Shown piece after piece: positions 27,337-36,600 of a stretch of DNA of 64,000 nt (its first letter is position 1; the number at the start of each line of letters is the position of its first letter). Made by a program: the position numbers and the translations under genes. The DNA comes from Variovorax sp. dw_308 (GTDB taxonomy: Bacteria > Pseudomonadota > Gammaproteobacteria > Burkholderiales > Burkholderiaceae_C), in contig NZ_JAATOM010000001.1 of assembly GCF_019207085.1 (NCBI RefSeq), forward strand, positions 682,001 to 746,000, written 5' to 3'. The notes beneath the pieces were generated by a model that worked only from the letters and a program-made list of their open reading frames with translations, had not been told where the DNA came from and ran no database searches.

Positions 27337-28246
27337 CGCCGATCGGCAGCTTCACGATCCCGGTCGACAGCGCCACGCCGCAGACGATCACCGCCGCGCA
27401 CATCAGCATCCACATCGTGATCGGCTCGTCGAGGAACACCGCCCCGTAGAACACCGCGAACACCGGCACCAGGAAGGTCACGGTCAGTGCGCGCGCCGGC
27501 CCGGCCAGGGCGATCAGGCGAAAGAACAGGATGTAGGCCACGCCGGTGCAGAAGATGCCCAGCGCCGTGAGCGCCAGCCATGCATGCAGGCTCGGCATCT
27601 GCGTCGGCCAGAGCCAGATGGCCGGCAGGACGAGGAACAGCGTCGCGCCGACCTGGCTGCCGGCGGCCGTCGCCAGCGACGGAATGCCGACGAGGTAGCG
27701 CCGCGTGGCGCTGGCCGAGATGCCGTAGCTCAGGCACGCGCCCAGGCAGGCCAGCACGCCGAGGAGTTGCGCGCCGCCCGAGCCCTCTTGGGCACCGGCG
27801 TGCGGCGTGGTGCTGTGGCTCGCCAGCAAGGCCACGCCGACGAAGCCGATCACCAGCCCGACCAGCCGCGAGTTGTCCGGCCGGTCGCGGAACCAGGCCC
27901 ACGCGACCAGCGCGCCGAACATCGGCACCGTGGCGTTGAGCACCGCGGCCAGTCCGCTGCTCAAGGTGAGCAGGGCAAAGCAGAACAGCGCGAAAGGCAG
28001 GCCGGAGTTCGCCACGCCGATGAGCAGGATCGGCTTCCAGTGCTGCGCCAGCGCCGCGCCTTGACGCGCGAAGAAGAGGCAGGGCAGCAGGAACAGCGTG
28101 GCGATGCCGACGCGCACCGCGGCCGTCGGTAGCGCACCGAACTCCGCCGCGCCGATGCGCATGAAGAGGAAGGACGCACCCCACAGTGCGCCAAGCAGGA
28201 CGAGGTCGACCAGCCAGCGGCGCGAATGCACGACGGGTTGGCTCAC
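27308..28246 (-). CDS. EamA/DMT-family permease
   Basis: The 312-residue protein has about ten membrane helices in two EamA repeats (LLGALWGASFLFMRIG at the start, LTALGIFCTGVAYILFFRL and AVFLDEPITMWML in the second half). Such drug/metabolite transporters export amino acids or other small molecules; the substrate cannot be told from sequence. A GTG at 28246 is the natural start and overlaps the ogt stop (GTGA), so it is translated with the repair genes upstream. A long open frame upstream of the GTG belongs to the ogt antiphase and is ignored. Confidence 0.87.
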   Translation of the reverse strand: MSQPVVHSRRWLVDLVLLGALWGASFLFMRIGAAEFGALPTAAVRVGIATLFLLPCLFFARQGAALAQHWKPILLIGVANSGLPFALFCFALLTLSSGLAAVLNATVPMFGALVAWAWFRDRPDNSRLVGLVIGFVGVALLASHSTTPHAGAQEGSGGAQLLGVLACLGACLSYGISASATRRYLVGIPSLATAAGSQVGATLFLVLPAIWLWPTQMPSLHAWLALTALGIFCTGVAYILFFRLIALAGPARALTVTFLVPVFAVFYGAVFLDEPITMWMLMCAAVIVCGVALSTGIVKLPIGATGWRRQPR

Positions 28247-28743
28247 AAGGCGCCCTCCAGCGCCAGCAATGCGCTCTTGCGTTCGAGCGATCCTGCGTAG
28301 CCGGTCAGCCCGCCATCGGCGCCCAGGACGCGATGGCACGGCACGATCACGCTGATCGGATTCCGCCCGACCGCCGCGCCGACCGCGCGAACCGCCGTCG
28401 GCCTGCCGATGCCCGCGCCCAGCGCGCCGTAGGTGGTGGTCGTGCCGGGCGCGATGGTGCAGAGCGCTTTCCACACGGCCTGCTGGAAGTCGGTGCCGTG
28501 CGAGAGGTCGAGCGGCAGGTCGAAGTCCTTTCGACGACCGGCGAAATAGTCGTGCACCTGCAGCGCCGCTTCTCGCAGGACGGGATGGTCGTCATCGGTC
28601 TGCCAGCCGCTCATGTCGTGCATGTGCTTCTGGCCGTCGAACCAGAAGCCCGCAAGCCCGGCGTCGGTCGCGGCCAGCGTGATGGTCCCCAGCGGGCTGT
28701 CGATGTGGGTGCAGTGGATGGCCGAGGGATGCTTGAATTTCAT
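28243..28743 (-). CDS. ogt: Methylated-DNA-protein cysteine methyltransferase
   Basis: This 166-residue protein has the catalytic VIVPCHRVLGADGGLTGY motif, the helix-turn-helix region AVWKALCTIAPGTTTTYGAL and the arginine-finger region RPTAVRAVGAAVGRNP. It removes alkyl groups from O6 of guanine in DNA by one irreversible transfer to the motif cysteine. It is 11 nt downstream of an Ada/AlkA fusion gene and overlaps the EamA gene by 4 nt, so the three form an alkylation-response operon. Confidence 0.95.
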   Translation of the reverse strand: MKFKHPSAIHCTHIDSPLGTITLAATDAGLAGFWFDGQKHMHDMSGWQTDDDHPVLREAALQVHDYFAGRRKDFDLPLDLSHGTDFQQAVWKALCTIAPGTTTTYGALGAGIGRPTAVRAVGAAVGRNPISVIVPCHRVLGADGGLTGYAGSLERKSALLALEGAL

Positions 28744-28754
28744 GATGGTTCTGT

Positions 28755-30290
28755 TCAGTCGATGGCGCTCGTTGTCGTGCGAGCGGCCGTGATCGTCGAT
28801 GGATGGGCCTGTGCGTCCGGGGGTGAGGGCGGCGAGTGCCACGCGCGCAGCACCGCGTAACTGCGCCACGGCCGCCAACCCAGCGAGGCTTCGTGCGCCG
28901 CCTTGGCGCCGGTCACGCCAAGCGCCTTCTGCAAGGCCACGTCGCCGGCAGGAAAGGCGTCGGGCCAGCGCAGCGCGCGCATGGCGATGTACTGTGCCGT
29001 CCAGTCGCCGATGCCGGGCAGGGCTTGCAACGCGGCCAACGTGGCTGGCACGTCGGCGCCGGCATGCAATGCAAGCCGGCCATCGGCCACTTCGCGCGCC
29101 AACGCCTGCAGCGCGGCCTGGCGCTGCTTCACGATGCCAAGCTGCCCCAGCGCGTCGCCGCTGGCGGCGGCAATGGCAGCCGGTGTCGGGAACAAGCGGC
29201 CCAGTCCCTTGACCGGCGTATCGATGGGCTCGCCGAAAGCCGCGACCAGCCGCGTGCCCATCGTGCGCGCCGCCGCGACGGTGATCTGCTGGCCCAGCAC
29301 GGCGCGCACTGCGAGTTCGAAGCCGTCGAGCGTGCCGGGTACGCGCAGCCCGTCGCCTTGCGGAAAGTGCGCGTGCAGGGCAGCGTTGATGGCGATTGGG
29401 TCGGCGTCCAGGTCGAGCATGCCCCGGACCCGGCTGATGACCACCGGCAGCACCGCCGCCAATGAATCGCTCACCGACAGCAGCACCAGCTCGCGCTCGG
29501 CATCGAAACGCAATTGCAGCCAGCCGCCGTGCGTGCGTCCAGCCTGCGAGATGCGCAGCGTCCGCGCGAGGGTGCCAGCGACGACAGTCTCGACTTCGCC
29601 CAATGCGCGACGCTCGAAGAAGCCGAGCATGGCCCCGGCGTCATACGGTGGCCGGTAGCCGAGCCGCACCTCGATCGGCCGGCCCTCGCGGCTTCCGCCC
29701 GCGCGCCGCAATGCGCTCGGGTTGAGCTTGTAGTGCGCGAGGAATGCCGCGTTGAAGCGTCGCACGCTGGCAAAGCCGCTGGCCAGCGCCACCTGGGTCA
29801 TCGGCAGCCGCGTGTCGGCGATCAGCTGCTTGGCCGCGAGCAGCCGACGCGTCTGCAGGTACTGCAGCGGCGACACGCCGAACTGCGCCTCGAAGATGCG
29901 CCGCAGGTGCCGGTCGCTCACGCCGAGCCGCATGGCGATCTGTGCCGCGCCGGGGCCATCTTCGGCCCATGCATCGGGCTCGTCGATCAAGCGGGCGGCC
30001 TGCAACGCGAGGATGCGGGAGGCGTCCTCGGTGGACCAGCTTGCGGCACGCGGCGCCAGTTCGGGCCGGCAGCGCAGGCAGGGCCGAAAGCCCTCGGCCT
30101 CGCACTGCGCCGCATGCCGGAAGAACAGGCAGTTCTCGCGCCGCGGCAGTTTCACGCGGCACACCGGCCGGCAGTAGATGCCGGTAGATGTCACAGCCGT
30201 GAAAAATGTCCCGTCGAAGCGTGCATCGTGCGTCTTCATCGCAAGGTAGCAGGCATCGCTCTCCAGGGTGGGCGCGGAAAGGTTCGACAT
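28755..30290 (-). CDS. Ada-type regulator fused to AlkA DNA-3-methyladenine glycosylase
   Basis: The 511-residue protein combines three parts. Residues 15-80 are the Ada metal-binding domain, with zinc-ligand cysteines at C40, C44, C71 and C74 (GIYCRPVC and RPCLRC) and the methyl-accepting Cys expected at C40. Residues about 90-200 are an AraC helix-turn-helix (MRLGVSDRHLRRIFEAQFG and VALASGFASVRRFNAAF). The rest is AlkA: an N-terminal fold, a helix-hairpin-helix LQALPGIGDWTAQYIAMRAL and the catalytic Asp within FPAGDVALQKALG. Methyl-phosphotriester sensing would activate this operon, and the glycosylase removes alkylated bases. An ATG at 30314 is an alternative start. Confidence 0.95.
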   Translation of the reverse strand: MSNLSAPTLESDACYLAMKTHDARFDGTFFTAVTSTGIYCRPVCRVKLPRRENCLFFRHAAQCEAEGFRPCLRCRPELAPRAASWSTEDASRILALQAARLIDEPDAWAEDGPGAAQIAMRLGVSDRHLRRIFEAQFGVSPLQYLQTRRLLAAKQLIADTRLPMTQVALASGFASVRRFNAAFLAHYKLNPSALRRAGGSREGRPIEVRLGYRPPYDAGAMLGFFERRALGEVETVVAGTLARTLRISQAGRTHGGWLQLRFDAERELVLLSVSDSLAAVLPVVISRVRGMLDLDADPIAINAALHAHFPQGDGLRVPGTLDGFELAVRAVLGQQITVAAARTMGTRLVAAFGEPIDTPVKGLGRLFPTPAAIAAASGDALGQLGIVKQRQAALQALAREVADGRLALHAGADVPATLAALQALPGIGDWTAQYIAMRALRWPDAFPAGDVALQKALGVTGAKAAHEASLGWRPWRSYAVLRAWHSPPSPPDAQAHPSTITAARTTTSAID

Positions 30291-30403
30291 AGGGGAATCA
30301 TACGGCTCTCCCACTCTGGGAATAGCCGTTTCCGGACATCATCCCCGCAAACCTCCGGCCTACAATGCCGTTCGCTTTTTTCAGACCAGCCAGGGACTCC
30401 TTC

Positions 30404-31786
30404 ATGCAACTCAGCGCTACGATTTTCAAGGCCTATGACATCCGTGGGGTCGTGCCCAGCACGCTCGACGTGGACGTGGCCGAAGCCCTTGGCCGTGCCT
30501 TCGGCAGCGCGGCGCGCGCAGCCGGCGAGAAGGCTGTGGCCGTGGGCCGCGATGGCCGCCTGTCGGGCCCTTCCTTGAGCGCCGCACTCATCCGCGGCCT
30601 GGTGGCCACCGGCGTCGAGGTGATCGACGTCGGCGCCGTCACCACGCCCATCCTCTACTTCGCCGCGCACACGCTCTGCACCAGCGGCATCCAGGTCACG
30701 GGCAGCCACAACCCGAAGGACTACAACGGCTTCAAGATGATCCTCGCCGGCCGTGCCATCTACGGCGACGAGATCCAGGGCCTGCGCCGCACGATGGAAG
30801 CCGGCAGCGCCACGCTGGCGCCGGGCGGCAGCGTGCGCGAAGTCGATGTGCTGCCGGCCTATGTGCAGCGCATCGTCGGCGACATCAAGCTCGCGCGGCC
30901 GATGAAGATCGTGGTCGATTCGGGCAACGGCATCGCAGGTGCATCGGCGCCGGCCATCTTCCGTGCGCTCGGCTGCGAAGTGACCGAGCTTTTCAGCGAA
31001 GTCGACGGCAACTTCCCCAACCACCACCCGGACCCGAGCAAGCCCGAGAACCTGCGTGACCTGATGGCCGCGTTGAAGGCCGGAGATGCCGAACTGGGGC
31101 TGGCCTTCGATGGCGATGGCGACCGCCTCGGCATCGTCACCAAGGACGGCCAGAACATCTTCCCCGATCGCCAGATGCAGCTGTTCGCGCAGGACGTGCT
31201 CTCGCGCGTGCCGGGCGGCACCATCATCTACGACGTGAAGTGCTCGCAGCGCCTCGGCCCGGCCATCGAAGCGGCCGGCGGCGTGGCCATGATCTTCAAG
31301 ACCGGCCATTCGCTCATCAAGGCGAAGATGAAGGAAGTCGACTCGCCGCTCGGTGGCGAGATGAGCGGCCACATTTTCTTCAAGGAGCGCTGGTTCGGCT
31401 TCGACGATGGCACCTACGCGGGTTGCCGCCTGCTGGAGATCCTCAGCAAGAGCCCCGATGCGAACGTCGTGCTCAACGGCCTGCCGACCAGCTTCTCGAC
31501 GCCCGAACTCAACGTGGCCTGTGCCGAAGGCGAGCCGCATGGCCTGGTCGATACGCTGGTGAGCACTGCACGCTTCGACGCACCCGCGAAGGTCTCGACC
31601 ATCGACGGCTTGCGCGTCGACTGGCCCGATGGCTTCGGCCTGATCCGTGCGTCCAACACCACGCCGGTGCTGGTGATGCGCTTCGAGGGCCAGACCGATG
31701 CAGCGCTGCATCGCATCCAGGACACGATGCTGACCTTGCTCAAGACCGTCAAGCCCGACGCCAAGCTGGCCGAAGCTGCCCACTGA
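30404..31786 (+). CDS. Phosphomannomutase/phosphoglucomutase
   Basis: The 460-residue protein has the four domains of the alpha-D-phosphohexomutase family: an IFKAYDIRGV start, the phosphoserine loop QVTGSHNPKDYNG, the metal loop LAFDGDGDRLG, the sugar-binding GEMSGHIFF and the C-terminal phosphate-binding RASNTTPVLVMRFE. It interconverts mannose (or glucose) 1- and 6-phosphates for lipopolysaccharide and exopolysaccharide precursors (ManB/AlgC type). The ATG at 30404 follows an AGGGA site; the upstream ATG at 30365 precedes it and adds no conserved residues. It precedes waaA by 28 nt, fitting a role in envelope polysaccharide. Confidence 0.94.
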   Translation: MQLSATIFKAYDIRGVVPSTLDVDVAEALGRAFGSAARAAGEKAVAVGRDGRLSGPSLSAALIRGLVATGVEVIDVGAVTTPILYFAAHTLCTSGIQVTGSHNPKDYNGFKMILAGRAIYGDEIQGLRRTMEAGSATLAPGGSVREVDVLPAYVQRIVGDIKLARPMKIVVDSGNGIAGASAPAIFRALGCEVTELFSEVDGNFPNHHPDPSKPENLRDLMAALKAGDAELGLAFDGDGDRLGIVTKDGQNIFPDRQMQLFAQDVLSRVPGGTIIYDVKCSQRLGPAIEAAGGVAMIFKTGHSLIKAKMKEVDSPLGGEMSGHIFFKERWFGFDDGTYAGCRLLEILSKSPDANVVLNGLPTSFSTPELNVACAEGEPHGLVDTLVSTARFDAPAKVSTIDGLRVDWPDGFGLIRASNTTPVLVMRFEGQTDAALHRIQDTMLTLLKTVKPDAKLAEAAH

Positions 31787-31814
31787 TCGCGGCGAACAAG
31801 AGAAAAAGAATCAC

Positions 31815-33140
31815 GTGCGTTCGTTGTCCCTGCGCCTTTATGGCGTTGTTACCAGGCTGATCCAGCCATTGCTGCGCCGCAAGCTGCGCCGTCGCGCCGT
31901 GGCCGAACCCGGCTATGGGGTCGCGGTGGAGGAACGCTTCGGCCACTACCCCACCACGCCTGGCGGCACCGACTGGTGCTGGATCCATGCGGTCTCGCTC
32001 GGCGAGGCGCGCGCAGCGGGCATCCTGATCGAGGAACTGCGGCGGCAGGCGCCCGGCATTCGCCTGCTGTTGACACATGGCACCGCCACGGGCCGCGAGG
32101 AGGGCGCCAAGCTGCTGCAGCCGGGCGATGTCCAGGTCTGGCAGCCCTGGGACACGCCCGCGGCGGTGGCGCGCTTCCTGGACCGCTTCTCGCCCCGCAT
32201 CGGCGTGTTGATGGAGACCGAGGTCTGGCCCGAGATGACGGCCGCCTGCGCCGAGCGCGGCATCCCGCTGGTGCTGGCCAATGCGCGGCTCAATGCCAAG
32301 TCGCTGGCGTCAGCCGAGCGCCTGGGCTGGCTGGCGCGGCCGGCCTATTCGTCGCTCAGGGCGGTGTGGGCGCAGACCGAGGCCGACTCGCATCGGCTGG
32401 TGTCGCTGGGCGCCAAGGTGTCGGGCATCTTCGGCAACATGAAGTTCGATGCCGCGCCTGAACCGCGCCAGCTCGCCACAGCGGCCAGCCTGCGGGCCAC
32501 GCTGCCCAAGCCGGTCATCGTGTTCGCCAGTTCGCGCGACGGTGAGGAGCAGCAACTGCTCGAGGTGCTGAAGCGCTTTGGCGCCGCCGCGCCGGTGCCG
32601 GTTGCGCACACGGCCATCAATTCCATCGCCAAGCGCGTACACGACGTGCAATGGATGATCGTGCCGCGGCATCCGCAGCGCTTCAACGAAGTGGCTGCGC
32701 TGGTCGAGGCGAATGGCTTTGCGGTGGCGCGCCGCAGCGCGGTGGACCAGGACCAGGGCGATGCGGAAATCTGGCTTGGCGACTCGCTCGGCGAGATGGC
32801 GCTGTACTACGGCCTGGCCCATGTCGCATTGCTCGGCGGCAGCTTCGAGCCGCTCGGCGGGCAGAACCTGATCGAGGCGGCTGCCTGCGGTTGCCCGGTC
32901 GTGATGGGCCCGTCGACCTTCAACTTCGCCGAGGCGGCGGAACTGTCGCTGGCGGCCGGTGCATCGCTGCGCGTCAACGACATGGAGCAGGCCGTGAAGG
33001 CCGCGCTGGCGCTGGTGGGCAACCCTGCGCGCCATGCGGCGATGGTGGAGGCCGCGCAGGCGTTCTCATCCTCCAATCGCGGCGCCGCGCAGCGCACTGC
33101 CCAGGCCGTGCTGGCCATCGCCGAGCCGACCGGGCCGTAG
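31815..33140 (+). CDS. waaA: 3-deoxy-D-manno-octulosonic acid transferase
   Basis: This 441-residue protein carries the KDO transferase marks: HAVSLGEARAAGIL, LLTHGTATGREEG, MEETEVWPE-like MESTEVWPE region (here LMETEVWPEM) with the conserved catalytic Glu, and the C-terminal GGSFEPLGGQNLIEAAACGCPVV run split across the nucleotide-binding fold. It attaches KDO from CMP-KDO to lipid A precursors at the inner membrane. The start is a GTG at 31815. It directly follows the phosphomannomutase gene. Confidence 0.95.
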   Translation: MRSLSLRLYGVVTRLIQPLLRRKLRRRAVAEPGYGVAVEERFGHYPTTPGGTDWCWIHAVSLGEARAAGILIEELRRQAPGIRLLLTHGTATGREEGAKLLQPGDVQVWQPWDTPAAVARFLDRFSPRIGVLMETEVWPEMTAACAERGIPLVLANARLNAKSLASAERLGWLARPAYSSLRAVWAQTEADSHRLVSLGAKVSGIFGNMKFDAAPEPRQLATAASLRATLPKPVIVFASSRDGEEQQLLEVLKRFGAAAPVPVAHTAINSIAKRVHDVQWMIVPRHPQRFNEVAALVEANGFAVARRSAVDQDQGDAEIWLGDSLGEMALYYGLAHVALLGGSFEPLGGQNLIEAAACGCPVVMGPSTFNFAEAAELSLAAGASLRVNDMEQAVKAALALVGNPARHAAMVEAAQAFSSSNRGAAQRTAQAVLAIAEPTGP

Positions 33141-33345
33141 CTACCGCTTCTCGCAGCCCAGCTTCTCGAAGTCGCTGCGGCTCGAATAGCGGAGGCGGGG
33201 GTAGTACTGCCGAGCACCGCCTGCTCCTCGTTCAGCTTGCGGGTCGCGAAGATGCTGCGCGGCCGGAACTCCGGCGAAGGCATCATCTGCCGCCACACGA
33301 CGTAGCCGCCCTGCTGGGTCCCATGCCACGCGGGAGCAGGACTCT
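33141..33345 (-). pseudogene. Frameshifted remnant of an unidentified gene
   Basis: On the minus strand two frames give sensible protein that joins into one sequence: PAWHGTQQGGYVVWRQMMP then FRPRSIFATRKLNEEQA in one frame, and YYPRLRYSSRSDFEKLGCEK ending at a TAG at 33141-33143 in the next. A single frameshift near 33,205-33,215 separates them. No start codon with a ribosome site was found upstream. The family is not recognised. It lies between waaA and a small hypothetical gene on the same strand. Confidence 0.4.
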
Positions 33346-33393
33346 TTTGCTTTCCCGGATGAATGACTGGCCTGCACGGCGCCCAGCGGCTGG

Positions 33394-33675
33394 CTACCGC
33401 AGGCGCGGAGGATCACCGAAGACCTCCCTGGCCCATTCATCGAAGGCATGGGCGTCGGTGACGCCACTGCGGCCCCACCAGCGGCCGAACGCCGTGAGAT
33501 CGGCGATGCTGGCGCCGGTGGCCTGGTGAAAGATCAGGACGATCTGGATCGAGTGGGTACCCTCCCGGTACAACTGGTTCGCGAGCTCCGAGGCCCTGCG
33601 CCCGCCGCGCAGTTGCTCGCGGACGAAGGCCGTCTTCGCGGGGTAGTGTCGATCCTTTGAACGATGCGGGCGCAT
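33394..33675 (-). CDS. Small hypothetical protein
   Basis: This 93-residue protein is not assigned to a named family. It has a basic N-terminus (residues 1-30) and a regular alpha-helical C-terminal part including IQIVLIFHQATGASIADL, WWGRSGVTDAHAFDEWAREV, with the amphipathic pattern of a folded protein rather than an antisense artefact. It follows the serine hydrolase gene by 33 nt on the same strand and may be co-transcribed. The start is uncertain; ATG 33675 is the only ATG at the 5' end. Confidence 0.55.
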   Translation of the reverse strand: MRPHRSKDRHYPAKTAFVREQLRGGRRASELANQLYREGTHSIQIVLIFHQATGASIADLTAFGRWWGRSGVTDAHAFDEWAREVFGDPPRLR

Positions 33676-33708
33676 TGCGATGTCCCCGCACTGGATTGGA
33701 TCCGCGAA

Positions 33709-35028
33709 TCAGCGGCGCATCAACCTGTCCGCCACGGCACGGAAAGCCGGGAGCATCACCGGATCGCTGACGCCGTTGGCGGCCTGCGGCGCCGAGGCGA
33801 ATCTCGCGATCACCATCTCCGCTTTCGGATCGATGTAGATGGTCTGGCCGTGCACGCCGCGCGCGGCGAAGACGCCGTGGTCGTCGTGCGAGATCCACCA
33901 CATGTCGCGGTAGCTCCAGCCCGGCAGCGTGGCGTAGCCGGCGCGCGCGAAGACTGCGCGGTCGCCGCCATTGCGGATGTCGTCGACGACCGCCTTGGGG
34001 ATGATCGCCTGGCCATTGAACTTGCCGTCCTTGCGCATCATCTCGCCGAAGCGCGCCATGTCGCGTGCGGTCAGGATCAGGCCGCCCCCGGCGAATTCGT
34101 TGCCGGCCGAATCGACCGCGATCATGGCGTCGCGCTCGGTGCCGAGCCTGCTCCAGATGCGCTCCGAGAGCAGTTCGCCCACGGTCTTGTTGGTCGCACG
34201 GCGAATCAGCCAGCCCATCACGTCGGTGTTGACGGTCTGGTAGCGGAAGGCGCCCGCGGCCTCGGGATCCTTCTGCACGGTCTTGGCGAAATCGTAGAAG
34301 TTCTGCGGCCCGGTGTAGCCGGCGGGGCGTGGCAGCACGCTGCCGGCGCGCACGTAGGTCCAGATCTCGGCGTTCGGGTCGGCATAGTTCTCGGAGAACT
34401 TGATGCCGGTGGTCATGTCCATGACCTGCCGCACGGTGACGTCGCCGAAGCCGGAGTCCTTCAGCTCGGGGATGTACTGCGTGACCATCGCGCCGGGGTC
34501 GAGCTTGCCTTCGTTGACGAGCATCTCGCCCAGCGTCCCGAAGAACGACTTGGTGACCGACATCGCGATGTGGCGCGTGTGCGGCGTCATCGCGCCGGCG
34601 TATTTCTCGTAGACGATGCGGCCCTTGTGCAGCACGACGATGGCATCGGTGTAGTTGGCCGCGAGCGCCTGCTCGAAGGTCATCGTGGCGCCGCCGTTCG
34701 CGGGCTGGAAGCTCAGGCCGGCGATGTCCTTGCGCTCGGCGCGCGGCAGCGCGGCCACCTTGCCATCGCCCCGCCAGACATCGGACGAGGGGATCAACTG
34801 GTTCCAGTGCGCGAACGACCAGCGCGTCTGCGGGAACTTGTAGAAGCTGCCGTCGACCCAGCGCACGGTCTTGTCGGCAGCCGGTGGCGAACCCTGCATC
34901 CAGCCCATCGCAACGGGGTCGCTGGCGGCGGGATCGGGTGCGGCTGCCGGTGCCTGCGCCATCGCGGCGCCGGCAAACAGCAGCGCAATGGCGGCGGAAA
35001 TGGTCTTGATGGTCTGGATCTTGTTCAT
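33709..35028 (-). CDS. Secreted serine hydrolase of the beta-lactamase/NylB type
   Basis: The 439-residue protein has a Sec signal peptide (cleavage after AGAAMA near residue 24) and the SxxK catalytic motif in SVTKSFFGTLGEML near residue 160. Later a YADPNAEIW and GYATLPGWSYRDMWW section and a C-terminal GVHGQTIYIDPKAEMVI strand fit the class C beta-lactamase/esterase fold. Relatives include 6-aminohexanoate-dimer hydrolase and periplasmic esterases; the substrate is unknown. It lies 37 nt downstream of an acyl-CoA ligase gene on the same strand and is probably co-transcribed. Confidence 0.88.
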   Translation of the reverse strand: MNKIQTIKTISAAIALLFAGAAMAQAPAAAPDPAASDPVAMGWMQGSPPAADKTVRWVDGSFYKFPQTRWSFAHWNQLIPSSDVWRGDGKVAALPRAERKDIAGLSFQPANGGATMTFEQALAANYTDAIVVLHKGRIVYEKYAGAMTPHTRHIAMSVTKSFFGTLGEMLVNEGKLDPGAMVTQYIPELKDSGFGDVTVRQVMDMTTGIKFSENYADPNAEIWTYVRAGSVLPRPAGYTGPQNFYDFAKTVQKDPEAAGAFRYQTVNTDVMGWLIRRATNKTVGELLSERIWSRLGTERDAMIAVDSAGNEFAGGGLILTARDMARFGEMMRKDGKFNGQAIIPKAVVDDIRNGGDRAVFARAGYATLPGWSYRDMWWISHDDHGVFAARGVHGQTIYIDPKAEMVIARFASAPQAANGVSDPVMLPAFRAVADRLMRR

Positions 35029-35065
35029 GTTGTCTTCTCCCGGTCGAGCCGAGGTTCCGCGCGTT

Positions 35066-36574
35066 TCAGGATTTGCGCAACAGGAACTTCTGCAGCTTGC
35101 CGGTGGGCGTGCGCGGCAGCGTGGCGGCGAAGACCCACTCGCGCGGGATCTTGTACTTTGCGAGCTTGTCGGCCAGGTATTCGCGCAACGATTCGGGACT
35201 CGGGTTGCAACCCTTGGCCACCACGATGTGCGCAACCACGGTTTCGCCCCATTCGGGATGCGGCGCGCCGATGACGGCGACGTCGGCAATCTCGGAGTGC
35301 GCGCTGAGCACGTCCTCGATCTCCTTGGAGTACACGTTCTCGCCGCCGGTGACGATCATGTCCTTCATGCGGTCGACGATGAAGAGGTAGCCGTCCTCGT
35401 CGACGCGTGCGATGTCGCCGCTCTTGTACCAACCGTCGTTGGAGAAGGCCTTGCGCGTGGCTTCGGGATCGTCGAGGTAGCCCTGCATTGCGGACTCGGT
35501 GCGCAGCCAGATCTCCCCGGTTTCGCCGCGCCTGGCGTCGGCCCCATCCTCGCGCACCACGCGCATGTCCACCGCGGGGCCTGCCGCGGCGCCGATCGAG
35601 GCGGCCTTGGCGACCTGCTCGTTCGGGTACAGGGTCGTGCCGACCGGGCCGGCTTCCGTCATGCCGTAGACCTGGAAGAAGGTCTCGCTGCGATAGGCCA
35701 CGGCCAGCTTGCGTGCCAGTTCGGCGCCGATCGGGCCGCCGCCATAGATCCAGGCGCGCACGCTGGACAGGTCGAAGTCGGCGAAGTTCGGTACCACCTG
35801 CAGCGGCACGGAGTAGGCGACGGGTGCGCCGAAGAAAAGGGTGACGCGCTCGTCCTGCACCGTCTGCAGGAACTTGAGCGGGTGGTATTCGCGCATCATC
35901 ACCACGGTGCCGCCCATGTAGAGCGTGCCGTTCAGCCAGTTGTTCAGCGGCGAGGCGTGCCAGATCGGCATGGCCAGCAGTGTGCGCTCGTCGCGCGTGA
36001 TCGACAAACCGAGCGCCGCGTTGATGGCCGTCAGCACCACGTTGCGATGGCTGTGCACGCAGCCCTTGGGCCGGCCGGTGGTGCCCGAGGTGTAGAGGAT
36101 CTCGGCCATCGAGTTTTCATCGGCGACTTCGTTGGCCAGCGGCGTCGACGGCGCGGCGGCGCAGAGGGCGTCGAAGTCCTGCAGGCCGTCGATGGGCGAG
36201 TCGGTGCTGAGGCAGGTGGCGGCGTCCGCCAGCGTCTTCAGCACCGGTGCCAGCGCGCCGTCGCCGATGCACACGCGCGACTTGCTGTGCTCGAGGATGT
36301 AGCGCACTTCTGGCGCCTGCAGCTTGTGGTTGACCGGCACCAGCGTGGCACCCAGTCGCCAGGCGCCCAGCATCGCGTAGACGAAGCCGGTCGTGTTGAA
36401 GCACATCAGCGCCACGCGGTCGCCGCGCTGCACGCCGAGGCCGGCCAGCGCATGCGCGGCCTGGCGCGAGCGCGACTGCACCTCGGCATAGGTGATGCTC
36501 CTGCCGGCCACGCGCAGGCAGGCCTTGTCCGGCGTCTTGTGGACGTTGGTGTCGAAGATGGAAATCAGGTTCAT
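35066..36574 (-). CDS. Acyl-CoA synthetase (AMP-forming)
   Basis: The 502-residue protein has the adenylate-forming motifs AEILYTSGTTGRPKGCVHSH near residue 165, YGMTEAGPVGTTLYP near 300, GWYKSGDIARVDEDGYLFI near 385, and the C-terminal lysine motif LPRTPTGKLQK. It activates a carboxylic acid to its CoA ester. It lies in the acyl-CoA cluster between the serine hydrolase and the AidB-like dehydrogenase. The chain length of the substrate cannot be told. The nested-hairpin element occupies the gap in front of it. Confidence 0.93.
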   Translation of the reverse strand: MNLISIFDTNVHKTPDKACLRVAGRSITYAEVQSRSRQAAHALAGLGVQRGDRVALMCFNTTGFVYAMLGAWRLGATLVPVNHKLQAPEVRYILEHSKSRVCIGDGALAPVLKTLADAATCLSTDSPIDGLQDFDALCAAAPSTPLANEVADENSMAEILYTSGTTGRPKGCVHSHRNVVLTAINAALGLSITRDERTLLAMPIWHASPLNNWLNGTLYMGGTVVMMREYHPLKFLQTVQDERVTLFFGAPVAYSVPLQVVPNFADFDLSSVRAWIYGGGPIGAELARKLAVAYRSETFFQVYGMTEAGPVGTTLYPNEQVAKAASIGAAAGPAVDMRVVREDGADARRGETGEIWLRTESAMQGYLDDPEATRKAFSNDGWYKSGDIARVDEDGYLFIVDRMKDMIVTGGENVYSKEIEDVLSAHSEIADVAVIGAPHPEWGETVVAHIVVAKGCNPSPESLREYLADKLAKYKIPREWVFAATLPRTPTGKLQKFLLRKS

Positions 36575-36600
36575 GTTCTTTGTACCGGACGATGGGCTCG

